Source: Rhizobium sp. P38BS-XIX
GTDB taxonomy: Bacteria; Pseudomonadota; Alphaproteobacteria; Rhizobiales; Rhizobiaceae
Direction of reading: 5' to 3'
NCBI RefSeq assembly: GCF_012641435.1
Contig: NZ_JABAIJ010000004.1
Coordinates: 288,428-352,427 of the forward strand
Length of the DNA stretch: 64,000 bases
Under the pieces are notes generated by a model. The model saw only the letters and a program-made list of their open reading frames with translations, had not been told where the DNA came from and ran no database searches. A program made the translations under genes and the position numbers. The stretch's first letter is position 1, and each line of letters starts with the position of its first letter. Shown in pieces: positions 1 to 8,016 of this stretch.

Positions 1-1
1 A

Positions 2-1030
2 TATGTCGGCTTCGGTGATCGCGACGGATACGGGCTTGCCATCAAGCTCGATAACGGCGTGTGGTTGAACACGGCCTTTTACAAGGATATCGGCGACGGA
101 TGGTGGGATTTGAAATCGCTGACATCCCTGGTGACGACTGCGCTGGTGCTCTCGCTCATCGGCGTCTTTATCGCCAGCCGTATCGCACGTCCGTTGAGAC
201 GGCTCGCATCATCCGCCGAAGCCTTGGGCCGGGGTGAAAATCTTCCGCCGTTGCCGGAGGCCGGGCCTGACGATATCAGGCGCACTGCCGAGGCATTCAA
301 CAAGATGCAGGAACGTCTTCACCGGTTCGTCGACGATCGCACCAGAATGCTGGCTGCCATCGGTCATGATCTGCGCACGCCGTTGACGTCGCTTCGCTTG
401 CGTGCGGAGTTTGTCAAGGATGCCGAAACCCAGCAAAAGATGTTGTCGACCATCGACGAGCTTCAGAAGATGACCGAAGCTGCGATTTCCTTTGCGCGGG
501 GCGAATCCACGGCCGAAGAGACGCGCGCCATCGAACTTGACGCGCTGGTCGGCAGCATCTGCGACGACCTTGCCGATCTCGGCATGCCGGTGGAATATAT
601 CGAAGGGCCAAAGACGACCTACCGTTGTCGTCCCGACGGCTTGCGCCGTGCGGTGCGTAATCTGGCGGAAAATGCCGCGCGCTATGGTGGGCATGCCAAG
701 GTTCAGATCCGCCATTCCGCCGGCACGATCGATATCGTCGTGGAAGACAACGGCCCGGGCATCCCCGATGACATGAAGGAGAAGGTGTTCGCACCCTTCT
801 TCCGCCTGGAGGCATCCAGAAACAGAGCGACAGGTGGTGTTGGACTTGGTCTCTCCATTGCCCGCGCCGTCGCACGACAGCACGGCGGCGATATTTTCCT
901 TCAGCCCAACAACCCCGGCCTCAAAGCCATCATCTCCCTACCACAAGAGGGTCATGTGCAGCCATTCTCGAAAGCGGTCAGAGGAAAACGCCGGATACGC
1001 TCACCAAAGCTTGCGGAACAACAGGGCTAG
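2..1030 (+). CDS. Sensor histidine kinase, C-terminal part (5' end outside window)
   Basis: Inner-membrane two-component sensor kinase that would phosphorylate a response regulator encoded outside the window. The reading frame is already open at base 2, so the N-terminus is missing; the GTG at 59 is internal. In order there are the end of a periplasmic segment, a transmembrane helix (bases about 118-180), a HAMP linker starting RIARPLRRLA, an H-box IGHDLRTPLTSL with the phospho-acceptor His codon at 365-367, and an HATPase domain with N-box LAENAARYG, G1 VEDNGPGIPDD and G2 GGVGLGLSIA. This order is that of EnvZ-like HAMP kinases. The signal and the partner regulator cannot be told. It is followed by a cluster of palindromes rather than by another gene on the same strand. 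Confidence 0.93.
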   Translation, partial: YVGFGDRDGYGLAIKLDNGVWLNTAFYKDIGDGWWDLKSLTSLVTTALVLSLIGVFIASRIARPLRRLASSAEALGRGENLPPLPEAGPDDIRRTAEAFNKMQERLHRFVDDRTRMLAAIGHDLRTPLTSLRLRAEFVKDAETQQKMLSTIDELQKMTEAAISFARGESTAEETRAIELDALVGSICDDLADLGMPVEYIEGPKTTYRCRPDGLRRAVRNLAENAARYGGHAKVQIRHSAGTIDIVVEDNGPGIPDDMKEKVFAPFFRLEASRNRATGGVGLGLSIARAVARQHGGDIFLQPNNPGLKAIISLPQEGHVQPFSKAVRGKRRIRSPKLAEQQG

Positions 1031-1155
1031 AGCAATTCCAGGAAAAGTGCGCAGCGATTTTCCGCCTGGAATTGCTAGACAACAAAGAGATAGAGCGGTT
1101 CAGAGGTTCCGTGAAAAACTGAACCGCTCAAGGCCGAACCCTCGAAAGCGTTCGG
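1031..1155. repeat. Rhizobial-type palindromic intergenic repeat cluster
   Basis: Three inverted repeats lie one after the other between the convergent kinase and cytochrome genes. They are AGCAATTCCAGG (1031-1042) with CCTGGAATTGCT (1065-1076), GAGCGGTTCA (1093-1102) with TGAACCGCTC (1120-1129), and CCGAAC (1134-1139) with GTTCGG (1150-1155). The arms are perfect. The style resembles, from memory, the dispersed palindromic elements (RIME-like) of Rhizobiaceae. The first hairpin begins right after the kinase stop and may also stop transcription, although no T-run follows. Confidence 0.65.
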
Positions 1156-1183
1156 TCTGCCGTTCCCAAGGGCTGCGGCAACC

Positions 1184-2533
1184 CTATCGCATCTGGAGTA
1201 CGATCGGGCGGCTGCTTGCCGGATCCGTATGTTCACGTAACGTCTTAACGTCGCCCGGTGCGACAGCTCCGCCGTGATTTCCCCATGAAGATCGCACGAG
1301 TGTGAGGACATCGGCGATCTGCTGATCCGAAAGCTGCTGTCTGAACGGCGGCATGCGGTAGGCGTCCGGAATGCCGCTTGCGACGACGCGGCTGGAGCCG
1401 TTCAGCGTAACATTGATCTGAGACGCATTTTCCACCGCAAGCGATGAGGTTGCACCGGCGAGCGGTGAAATCCATGGTGCTTTTCCGCGGCCATCGACAC
1501 CGTGACAGAAGCTGCATTTCGCCAGGAACGTCTGCGCGCCCGGGTTTTGCTGGTGCGCGGCGGAAGACCCGGTGTCGGACGCTGCTTCGACATACTGCCA
1601 GGGTGTGCCGTCGCGAGCCGGGTCACCCGGCAAGGCCTTCAGGTAGTGGCTGATGGCCTTCAGATCATCGTCGGTCATGAACTGCGTCGAATTGTTGAAC
1701 GCATCGGCCATCGAGCCGAAGACGACGCCATGCTGGTTTCTGCCCGTCTTGAGGAAGGTGTAGATATCCTCCTCGCTCCATCGGCCAAGGCCGGTGTTGG
1801 GATCGCTGCGCAGGCTCGGCGCATACCAGCCGTCGAGAAGAGCGCCGGATAGATAGAGCGGGCTGCTTTCATCGAGCGCCTTTTCTGCCATGGTGATCGA
1901 GCGTGGGGTATGGCAGCTGCCACAATGGCCCGGTCCTTGGACGAGATAGGCTCCCCGGTTCCAGAGCTCGTCGCCTGCGGTCTTGGGTTGATATCTTCCT
2001 GGCTCGGTGAAGACCGCATTCCAAAGCGCCAGCGGCCACCGCATGTTCATCGGCCATTTTATATCCGAGGGTCTGTCAGCCTGGCGCACCGGATCGACAC
2101 GCTTCGTGAAATAGGCGTATAGCGCCTGAATATCGTCATCGCTCATCTTCACGTAGGAAGGATAAGGCATGGCCGGATAAAGGCGATGTCCATCGCGCGC
2201 CACACCGTGCCGAACCGCGCGGTCGAAATCGGCCAGTGTATAGTTGCCGATGCCGGTCTCCTTGTCGGGCGTTATATTCGTCGTAAAGATGGAGCCGAGC
2301 GGCGTGCCCATTTCCAGCCCACCCGCAAAGGGAGCGCTTTTCGGGGTGCTGTGACAGGCAACGCAGTCGCTTAAGCGCGCGACGTATTCGCCCCGTTGAA
2401 GCAGCTGCTCCGAGGGAGCCTGTGTTTCGGTGACATTGTCGAAGGCGGATGCCGGCTTGCGTGTGACGAACCATGCGACGCCGCCTGCGACAAGCACGAT
2501 GATCAGAAGAACAACGAGAAGAAATTTCCTCAA
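1184..2533 (-). CDS. Triheme membrane-anchored cytochrome c, electron acceptor of molybdenum hydroxylase
   Basis: Periplasmic c-type cytochrome held by an N-terminal helix (residues 4-23, FLLVVLLIIVLVAGG). Three haem motifs are present: CVACH at 57-61, CGSCH at 204-208 and CSFCH at 340-344, so three cytochrome c domains over 449 residues. This matches the cytochrome subunits that accompany alcohol dehydrogenases and isoquinoline-oxidoreductase-type molybdoenzymes. It lies directly downstream of such a molybdenum hydroxylase on the same strand (94-bp gap), so it probably passes electrons from that enzyme to the respiratory chain. The start is a TTG; no ATG or GTG gives the membrane anchor, and no strong ribosome binding site is seen, so the start is tentative. 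The substrate of the complex is unknown. Confidence 0.88.
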   Translation of the reverse strand: MRKFLLVVLLIIVLVAGGVAWFVTRKPASAFDNVTETQAPSEQLLQRGEYVARLSDCVACHSTPKSAPFAGGLEMGTPLGSIFTTNITPDKETGIGNYTLADFDRAVRHGVARDGHRLYPAMPYPSYVKMSDDDIQALYAYFTKRVDPVRQADRPSDIKWPMNMRWPLALWNAVFTEPGRYQPKTAGDELWNRGAYLVQGPGHCGSCHTPRSITMAEKALDESSPLYLSGALLDGWYAPSLRSDPNTGLGRWSEEDIYTFLKTGRNQHGVVFGSMADAFNNSTQFMTDDDLKAISHYLKALPGDPARDGTPWQYVEAASDTGSSAAHQQNPGAQTFLAKCSFCHGVDGRGKAPWISPLAGATSSLAVENASQINVTLNGSSRVVASGIPDAYRMPPFRQQLSDQQIADVLTLVRSSWGNHGGAVAPGDVKTLREHTDPASSRPIVLQMR

Positions 2534-2563
2534 GGGTGCACCGTATCTTTGCTAGAGGGTTTC

Positions 2564-2601
2564 GTCTCCGGCCCCTGGCCGACAGGCTGGGAGCCGGAGA
2601 C
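2564..2601 (-). other. Intercistronic hairpin between molybdopterin subunit and cytochrome genes
   Basis: GTCTCCGGC (2564-2572) pairs perfectly with GCCGGAGAC (2593-2601). It sits in the 94-bp gap between two genes of the same operon. No T-run follows on the minus strand, so it looks more like an mRNA-stability or processing element than a terminator. Confidence 0.5.
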
Positions 2602-2627
2602 TTGCGCTGCGCAGCGGGAGCTGCGCC

Positions 2628-4892
2628 CTAGCTTTCGAACGTGTAATTTGACAGCGGCATGCTGCGTATTCGCTTGCCGGTCAGCGTGGAGACTGCGTTG
2701 GCGACCGCCGGCGGTATGGCGGGAAGTCCCGGCTCGCCGATGCCACCCATCTCAGCGCCGCTTTCGACGATGCGCACATGCACGCGCGCCATCCGGTCTG
2801 GCGGCAGGATCGGATATAGGTCGTAATTGCGCGCCACGGGTTCGCCGTTCTTGTAAACGGCCTCCTCCAGAAGCACCTGCGACATGCCGAGCGCCGTTGC
2901 CGAATTCACCTGTGCTTCGATGATGGCCGGATTGACGATGCTGCCGGGGTCGATCGCCTCCCAAACGTCGTGGACGGCGACCTGGCCGCTGTTGATCGAC
3001 ACTTCGGCGATCGCTGCCGTGTGGCTGCCGAAAGGTGAGGCCATGGCGACGCCGCGCGCGCGACGCGTCCCGTCTCCCGCCGTAAAGGGGCCACGCTTCC
3101 AGCCGCCTGAGAGTTCGCCGACGGCTTTCAGCAGATTGCTCAGGCGCTGATTTTTCTGCAGCAGCTTGGCACGCAGTTCGTAGGGGTCCTGACCACCCTT
3201 GTCGGCCAGTTCGTCCAGGAAGGTTTCGTAGAAGAAGTCATTCATGGAGTTGCCGACCGAACGCCAATAGGCGAGCATGGTTGGGGTCTTCACGTAGATC
3301 TGGGCGATGCGGTAGTTGGGTATCGCATAGGATTTGCCCGTCAGGCCCTCAAGTGCCGTCGGATCGAGCGAATCCTCCTTGTGGCCGAAAACACCTTCCG
3401 TCGGCCCTTCGCAGGCGCTGATGGCCTCAAGAGCGATCGGCATCCCGCTCGCATCGAGCGCGCCGCGGAAGCGCACCGATGCCATCGGCCGCAAAGGATC
3501 GCGCAGGAATTCTTCCTCGCGGCTCCAGATGACCTTGACCGGCCGTCCGACGGCCTTGGCAAGCTGGATGGCCTGCGGATAGGGATTGGCGGACGGGTAG
3601 AGGAAATGGCGTCCGAAAAAACCGCCGAGCAGCGGGCTATGAACCGTGACCTTCGCAGCGTCGATCCCGGCCTGTTTGGCAATATCGGCCTGAAATTGCT
3701 CAGGTGCCTGGTTGGGCAACCAGATGTCAAGCGTGCCGTCCGGATTGAAGCGCGCAAGCGTCGATGGCGGCTCCAATTGCGCATGGTGGACGAATTGGCT
3801 CCTGTAAACAGCCGAGACGACGGTCTTGGCACCCGCCAGCGTTGCGGCGGTATCGCCGACATTCTCTGCATCCTTGCCGTTTCCGGGCTCTGTTGCGAGC
3901 CGATCGCTGAAGGCGGAGGTTGAGAAGTCCGCCGGCATGAGACGGAAGGCAGGATTGGCATCCGCTCCGGGTTCTTTCCAATCAACCTGTGCGGCTTCGG
4001 CGGCGCGCTTGGCATTCCACCAGCGCTCGGCGACGACGCCGACAGCGCCTGGCAAGGTGTGAACGGAATGTACGCCGCGCATGGCGCGAAGCTGATCCTC
4101 GTTGCGGATCCGTCCGACCGTCAAGCCAAGGCGCGGAGCATGCTGGATGGCGGCGTGAAGCATGCCGTCCACCTTGCAGTCGATCGCATAGATTGCCTTG
4201 CCCGTGGATTTGTCATGGACATCCAGCCGTTCCACCGGCTTACCGATCCAGCGGAATTGGCTTGGATCCCTGAGCTTCACGCTCTCAGGATCGGGTACCG
4301 GAAGATCCAGTGCATCGGTGGCTACATCGCCATAGGCAAGGCTGCGTCCTGAAGCAGCGTGGATCACGCGACCTGGCTCCGTCGTCAGGTCGGTGACGGG
4401 CGCATCCAGGCGCTTTGCTGCAGCCTGCAGGATCATGTTGCGCGCCAGGGCGCCCAGCTTGCGCATGGTCGCGTAGCTCGTACGCACAGACATGCTGCCG
4501 CCGGTAATGCGCATTTTGCCGTGAACGACCAGATAGTCGTTGCCTGTCGGCGCGTTTTCAACGACGAACATCTTCGGATCGACGTCGAGCTCCTCGCCGA
4601 CGATCTGGGCCATTGCGGTAAAAACGCCCTGGCCGCCCTCGACGAACGGGCTCAGGAAACGCACCGTGTTGTCGGGGCGGATTTCCAGAAACGCCGGAAC
4701 CCGGGTACCGGGGGGCATCGTGGCTGGAGCCTGCTGTGCACGTGCGCTGCCGACAGGAATGCCGAAGCCGAGGACGAAAGCACCCGCAGCCGTGCCGGCC
4801 GATGTAAGAAGGAAACCTCTCCGCGAGATATTCACCGGCGATCCGGTCGGGAACTCATCCTCGGGAACGAGATGGGGCTTGGCTTCGGTCAT
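2628..4892 (-). CDS. Molybdopterin-binding subunit of periplasmic molybdenum hydroxylase (isoquinoline 1-oxidoreductase beta-like)
   Basis: Catalytic subunit of a xanthine-oxidase-family hydroxylase with molybdopterin cofactor, 754 residues. A twin-arginine signal (RR at 24-25, followed by GFLLTSAGTAAGAF) predicts Tat export of the folded enzyme. Family motifs include GGFFGRHF in the middle and GGIGEPGLPAI near the C-terminus, which holds the expected catalytic glutamate. The ATG at 4892 is chosen because it overlaps the stop of the upstream 2Fe-2S gene (ATGA) and places the Tat signal at the N-terminus; the frame stays open further upstream, but that part overlaps the 2Fe-2S gene. There is no FAD subunit, as in IorAB and aldehyde-oxidising relatives that use cytochrome c. 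The substrate (an aldehyde or N-heterocycle) cannot be told. Confidence 0.9.
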   Translation of the reverse strand: MTEAKPHLVPEDEFPTGSPVNISRRGFLLTSAGTAAGAFVLGFGIPVGSARAQQAPATMPPGTRVPAFLEIRPDNTVRFLSPFVEGGQGVFTAMAQIVGEELDVDPKMFVVENAPTGNDYLVVHGKMRITGGSMSVRTSYATMRKLGALARNMILQAAAKRLDAPVTDLTTEPGRVIHAASGRSLAYGDVATDALDLPVPDPESVKLRDPSQFRWIGKPVERLDVHDKSTGKAIYAIDCKVDGMLHAAIQHAPRLGLTVGRIRNEDQLRAMRGVHSVHTLPGAVGVVAERWWNAKRAAEAAQVDWKEPGADANPAFRLMPADFSTSAFSDRLATEPGNGKDAENVGDTAATLAGAKTVVSAVYRSQFVHHAQLEPPSTLARFNPDGTLDIWLPNQAPEQFQADIAKQAGIDAAKVTVHSPLLGGFFGRHFLYPSANPYPQAIQLAKAVGRPVKVIWSREEEFLRDPLRPMASVRFRGALDASGMPIALEAISACEGPTEGVFGHKEDSLDPTALEGLTGKSYAIPNYRIAQIYVKTPTMLAYWRSVGNSMNDFFYETFLDELADKGGQDPYELRAKLLQKNQRLSNLLKAVGELSGGWKRGPFTAGDGTRRARGVAMASPFGSHTAAIAEVSINSGQVAVHDVWEAIDPGSIVNPAIIEAQVNSATALGMSQVLLEEAVYKNGEPVARNYDLYPILPPDRMARVHVRIVESGAEMGGIGEPGLPAIPPAVANAVSTLTGKRIRSMPLSNYTFES

Positions 4893-5350
4893 AGCGTCTC
4901 TCCTTCTTTGGAGGAGAGATCTTTGACCGCGGCCTTGATCGAATTGTAGGTTCCGCATCGACAGAGATTGATCATCGCTGCCGCGATCTCGTCGTCCGAA
5001 GGATTGGGCGTTTGCTTCAGGAGCGCGGTCGCCGCCACGACCTGCCCCGATTGACAGTATCCGCATTGTGGCACCTGGTGCTTGACCCAGGCTGCGATTA
5101 CGCGCTTGCCGACCGGATCGTTCTCGATGGCCTCGATGGTGGTGATCTGGCGTCCGGCAACGCTATCGACTGGTGTTACGCAGGAGCGCACCACTTCTCC
5201 ATCGACGAGGACAGAGCATGCGCCGCATTGCGCCAGCCCGCAGCCGTATTTGGTGCCGGTCAGGCCCAACTCGTCGCGGATGGTCCAGAGGAGTGGCGTG
5301 TCACCGTCCGACGTCACTTGATATGTCTGGCTGTTGATCTGAAGATTCAT
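4889..5350 (-). CDS. 2Fe-2S subunit of molybdenum hydroxylase (isoquinoline 1-oxidoreductase alpha-like)
   Basis: Small electron-transfer subunit, 153 residues, with two [2Fe-2S] clusters. The plant-ferredoxin-type cluster has C37, C42, C45 and C57 (CGLAQCGAC), and the second has C96, C99, C130 and C132 (CGYC, CRC). No signal peptide is present, which fits hitch-hiker export with the Tat-bearing large subunit. It is the first gene of a three-gene operon (2Fe-2S, molybdopterin subunit, cytochrome c) and overlaps the next gene by 4 bp. The ATG at 5350 is preceded by a good ribosome binding site (GGAGG). Confidence 0.93.
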   Translation of the reverse strand: MNLQINSQTYQVTSDGDTPLLWTIRDELGLTGTKYGCGLAQCGACSVLVDGEVVRSCVTPVDSVAGRQITTIEAIENDPVGKRVIAAWVKHQVPQCGYCQSGQVVAATALLKQTPNPSDDEIAAAMINLCRCGTYNSIKAAVKDLSSKEGETL

Positions 5351-5616
5351 GAGGCGCCTCCTGCGGCTTTCGATCGGGAGCCTTCGATACCGGGCGCCGT
5401 GCGATGATCCGGATGCTCATCGGGCGAATGACGCATAGCGCAGGCTCACAACCGGGGACTATAACACTGAATTCGTTTCGCCAAAAAGATTAGTGCGTAA
5501 ATCGTCATAGCTCTTAGACGCCGGATTCATAAATCATCCGCGCTATCGCTGAAAAACGTAAAGGCGTGCTGATGCTGTCGCCGCCTCGCCTGTGCTACAC
5601 GTATATCTCTTTGTTT

Positions 5617-6336
5617 CTAATGCGTGATTGCGCAGCTATGGTCCTGCACGTCCTCGCCACCTTTCGTGGGCAGCGCAACGTCGGTCAACACGATGAAGCC
5701 GGGGCCATCGCTGAAATCGGCGCCGACTACCACGAGATTGTGATCGCCCATTTCTTTGGCTGGGTCCTTCAATGTTTTGGCGAGTGCCAAGAACGGATTG
5801 AAATCGCGCAAAGTCTCGCCCTTGACGCGCATTGCTGAAAATTGATGCCCGGCAATCGTGTTGGGCAAGGGCGCCCAGTCCGCGCCGATCTTGTCGGCGT
5901 CGGCCTTCAGAGCGTCGCGGGAATCGGCGCTGAGACAATCGACGTGAATGTGCAGCTGATTCTGTGAGCGGGCTTGAAGCGCGTTGACGGCGAGGCTCAT
6001 GCCGTCGCGCGGAACCGCATGCGGTACACGCGCATCGACGTCGCCCTTTTCGGACCACGCGTCGGCAAAGAAGTTCGGTGTCGCCGGATCAAGGAGTGCC
6101 GGGCTCTCGATGCCGGTGATTTTGTCGGTGGGGATGAGGAGAACCTGGGCGATGCCCCTGAGATCCTTCAGTATTGCGTAATGCTCCGTCTTGTTGACGG
6201 AAAGGCACGGCGCGGTCTGTACAACGCATTTGTCGTGCACGATCTTCCATAACACATCGGAGTCTGCAAAGGCCGGGGCAAACAGGAGAGGAAGAAACGA
6301 TACGGCAAGAGCCGTGACGCGACGCCTTGGTGTCAT
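5617..6336 (-). CDS. cdh: CDP-diacylglycerol pyrophosphatase
   Basis: Hydrolyses CDP-diacylglycerol to phosphatidate and CMP at the periplasmic side of the inner membrane. The 240-residue protein has an N-terminal signal (MTPRRRVTALAVSFLPLLFA) and follows the family pattern: CL..KTEHYAILKDL, a TPNFFADAW segment, the HIT-like HIHVDC motif, PLPNTIAGHQF, and a C-terminal QDHSC. These match E. coli Cdh segment by segment as I remember it. The ATG at 6336 is chosen because it begins the signal peptide and has AGGGAA upstream; the frame is open for 20 more codons. It stands alone, and nothing in its neighbours explains its job. Confidence 0.88.
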   Translation of the reverse strand: MTPRRRVTALAVSFLPLLFAPAFADSDVLWKIVHDKCVVQTAPCLSVNKTEHYAILKDLRGIAQVLLIPTDKITGIESPALLDPATPNFFADAWSEKGDVDARVPHAVPRDGMSLAVNALQARSQNQLHIHVDCLSADSRDALKADADKIGADWAPLPNTIAGHQFSAMRVKGETLRDFNPFLALAKTLKDPAKEMGDHNLVVVGADFSDGPGFIVLTDVALPTKGGEDVQDHSCAITH

Positions 6337-6673
6337 GCACGAAATTCCCTGATTGGTGCGGTGCCTGTATTTTCCGAAATGTCGGAGCGTTAGCATAGGC
6401 CTATTAGGCGGATATGACGGCTTGATGGTGATGCGATCAAATATGAGCTACTCCATGAAAGCGGGAAAAATTTTCAGTTTCGCTTCATTTTCACTTCAGC
6501 GTTCCTTCAGTTTGCGCGCCTACATGACAAGAGCCGGGGAAATCATGCCTCGCCAAAGGGTAGAAAAACGCCCCGTGAAACCGGACGTCAGCTTCCAGAC
6601 CCTGCGACGAGGCGTTTGCAACGCTCGACTGCCTTCGTTGATCGGCAGTTCGACTTACTCTCTGGAGCCTAAA

Positions 6674-6868
6674 ATGGGTATCGGAAAACTCATCGAAGAA
6701 GTAGCAGGCGCCGTCGCTGCGGAAGACGCCGTTGAGGCTGTGGACCCGAAGGCGGGATTCCTGACAAAGGCGGCCGCCGCGGTTGCGGGCTTTGAAGGCG
6801 TCAACAAGCTTACAGATGTGCTGCAGGAAAAAGAGCAGGCATCGAACGCGGATAACAGCAGCAACTAA
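6674..6868 (+). CDS. Small acidic alanine-rich protein of unknown function
   Basis: A 64-residue protein that I do not assign to a family. It starts at an ATG with GGAG eight bases upstream. The sequence is rich in Ala and Glu, begins GIGKLIEEVAGAVAAEDAVE, and carries a short hydrophobic Ala-Val patch (AAAAVAGFEGV) in the middle and a polar tail ending NADNSSN. No signal peptide or metal motif is seen. The frame is open upstream to 6353, but that part has no suitable start and unlikely composition. The gene precedes a PsiF-like gene by about 100 bp. Confidence 0.55.
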   Translation: MGIGKLIEEVAGAVAAEDAVEAVDPKAGFLTKAAAAVAGFEGVNKLTDVLQEKEQASNADNSSN

Positions 6869-6973
6869 CGCCTTCAGTCGCGAGGTTGATTGCTGCTCTC
6901 CAAGAGCAAGCAGTGATCTCTGTGTCCAAATCTGCGCCCGCAACAGGCGGGCTTTCCCAATAGGAACACGTCG

Positions 6974-7234
6974 ATGAAACTCTCCAGAACACTTGCCGTT
7001 GCCGGTATGCTGGCCTTCGCCGGATCGGCTTTTGCGAACTCGCCAACAGCGATGACCACGGCCACGCCTGCTGCGACCACGTCCGCAACGACTGCCAAGG
7101 CCGCCGCACCTTCAGCCAAGGATAAGCAGGCAATGTCCAAGAAGTGCTCGGCTGATGCCAATGCAAAGAGCCTGCACGGAAAAGCTCGCAAGAAGTTCCG
7201 CGACGATTGCATTGCGGCCGCCAAGAAGAGCTGA
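6974..7234 (+). CDS. PsiF-repeat family small secreted protein
   Basis: An 86-residue exported protein with a clear signal peptide (LSRTLAVAGMLAFAGSAFA), then a Thr/Ala-rich linker (residues 25-50), then one PsiF-type repeat with the pattern C-SADANAKSLHGKARKKFRDD-C and a basic tail. The family is named after E. coli PsiF, induced by phosphate starvation; its molecular role is unknown. The ribosome binding site AGGAACAC lies before the ATG. A strong terminator follows, so the gene is probably transcribed alone or with the small gene before it. Confidence 0.8.
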   Translation: MKLSRTLAVAGMLAFAGSAFANSPTAMTTATPAATTSATTAKAAAPSAKDKQAMSKKCSADANAKSLHGKARKKFRDDCIAAAKKS

Positions 7235-7263
7235 TCGCCGCACTCTATCTTCAATCATTTCGG

Positions 7264-7288
7264 AAGCCGGGTTTGTCCCGGCTTTTAC
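7264..7288 (+). terminator. Intrinsic terminator after the PsiF-like gene
   Basis: AAGCCGGG (7264-7271) pairs with CCCGGCTT (7277-7284), with loop TTTGT and a following T-run (CTTTTACTTTT). It lies 30 bp after the stop codon. Confidence 0.85.
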
Positions 7289-7357
7289 TTTTCCAATCCC
7301 CCTTCGTCGATCGTGGCGTTGGGGTAGGGCTTGACGAAAATACGGCAGGCCTTAATT

Positions 7358-7379
7358 TAAACGGAGGCGCCTCCGTTTA
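7358..7379. promoter_or_regulatory. Perfect 22-bp palindrome, candidate operator
   Basis: TAAACGGAGGC followed directly by its exact reverse complement. With no loop it is a DNA dyad for a dimeric repressor (TetR-like in style) rather than an RNA hairpin. It lies 160 bp upstream of the three-gene molybdenum hydroxylase operon and after the previous terminator, in a 308-bp gap that holds no other recognised element. No TetR gene is in the window, so the regulator would act in trans. Confidence 0.55.
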
Positions 7380-7542
7380 TTGGCGACGCCGTTGACATCA
7401 CGATCCAGATGAGTGCCGGCAGCCATATCGAAATGCCATCGGCCTCATCCTTCAACAGAAATCATAGAGCAAACGGTAGACCCACGAACAGACCCTCCTA
7501 GTTTCGTAGGTCTTATCTTCGTGACGATAGCAGGAGCTTATC

Positions 7543-8016
7543 ATGACACGAACCATCCACATCGCACTCGATATCAACGGGCAACGACACGAACTCGATA
7601 TCGAGCCACGCGTGACGCTGCTTGATGCGCTGCGTGAGCACCTGGCGCTGACGGGCACCAAGAAGGGCTGCGATCAAGGCCAATGTGGCGCCTGTACCTG
7701 CCACGTCGACGGCAGGCGCGTGCTTTCCTGTCTCACCTTGGCCGCGCAGGTCGAGGGCCGTGAGATCACCACCATTGAAGGCATTACCAGCGAAGCCGGC
7801 GATCTGCATCCGGTGCAGGCCGCCTTCATCGAGCATGACGCGTTTCAATGCGGCTATTGCACCCCCGGCCAAATCATGTCGGCGGTCGCCTGCATTCGCG
7901 AGGGGCATGCGAATTCGGATACGGAAATTCGCGAATATATGTCCGGTAATCTCTGTCGATGCGGAGCCTATAACAGCATCGTTGCGGCGGTGCGCCAGGC
8001 TGCGGAGGTGGCATGA
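7543..8016 (+). CDS. 2Fe-2S subunit of three-subunit molybdenum hydroxylase (PaoA/YagT-like)
   Basis: Electron-transfer subunit with two [2Fe-2S] clusters: C43, C48, C51 and C63 (CDQGQCGAC), and C103, C106, C138 and C140 (CGYC, CRC). It has 157 residues. Unlike E. coli PaoA there is no Tat signal, so the enzyme probably stays in the cytoplasm. It is the first gene of a tight operon (2Fe-2S, FAD, molybdopterin) with 4-bp ATGA overlaps at both junctions. The ATG follows AGGAG at a good distance. Confidence 0.92.
   Translation: MTRTIHIALDINGQRHELDIEPRVTLLDALREHLALTGTKKGCDQGQCGACTCHVDGRRVLSCLTLAAQVEGREITTIEGITSEAGDLHPVQAAFIEHDAFQCGYCTPGQIMSAVACIREGHANSDTEIREYMSGNLCRCGAYNSIVAAVRQAAEVA

Noticed and set aside
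4893..5066. N-terminal extension of the molybdopterin subunit
   Set aside because: The extension overlaps the 2Fe-2S gene and has no family similarity; the ATG at 4892 places the Tat signal correctly.
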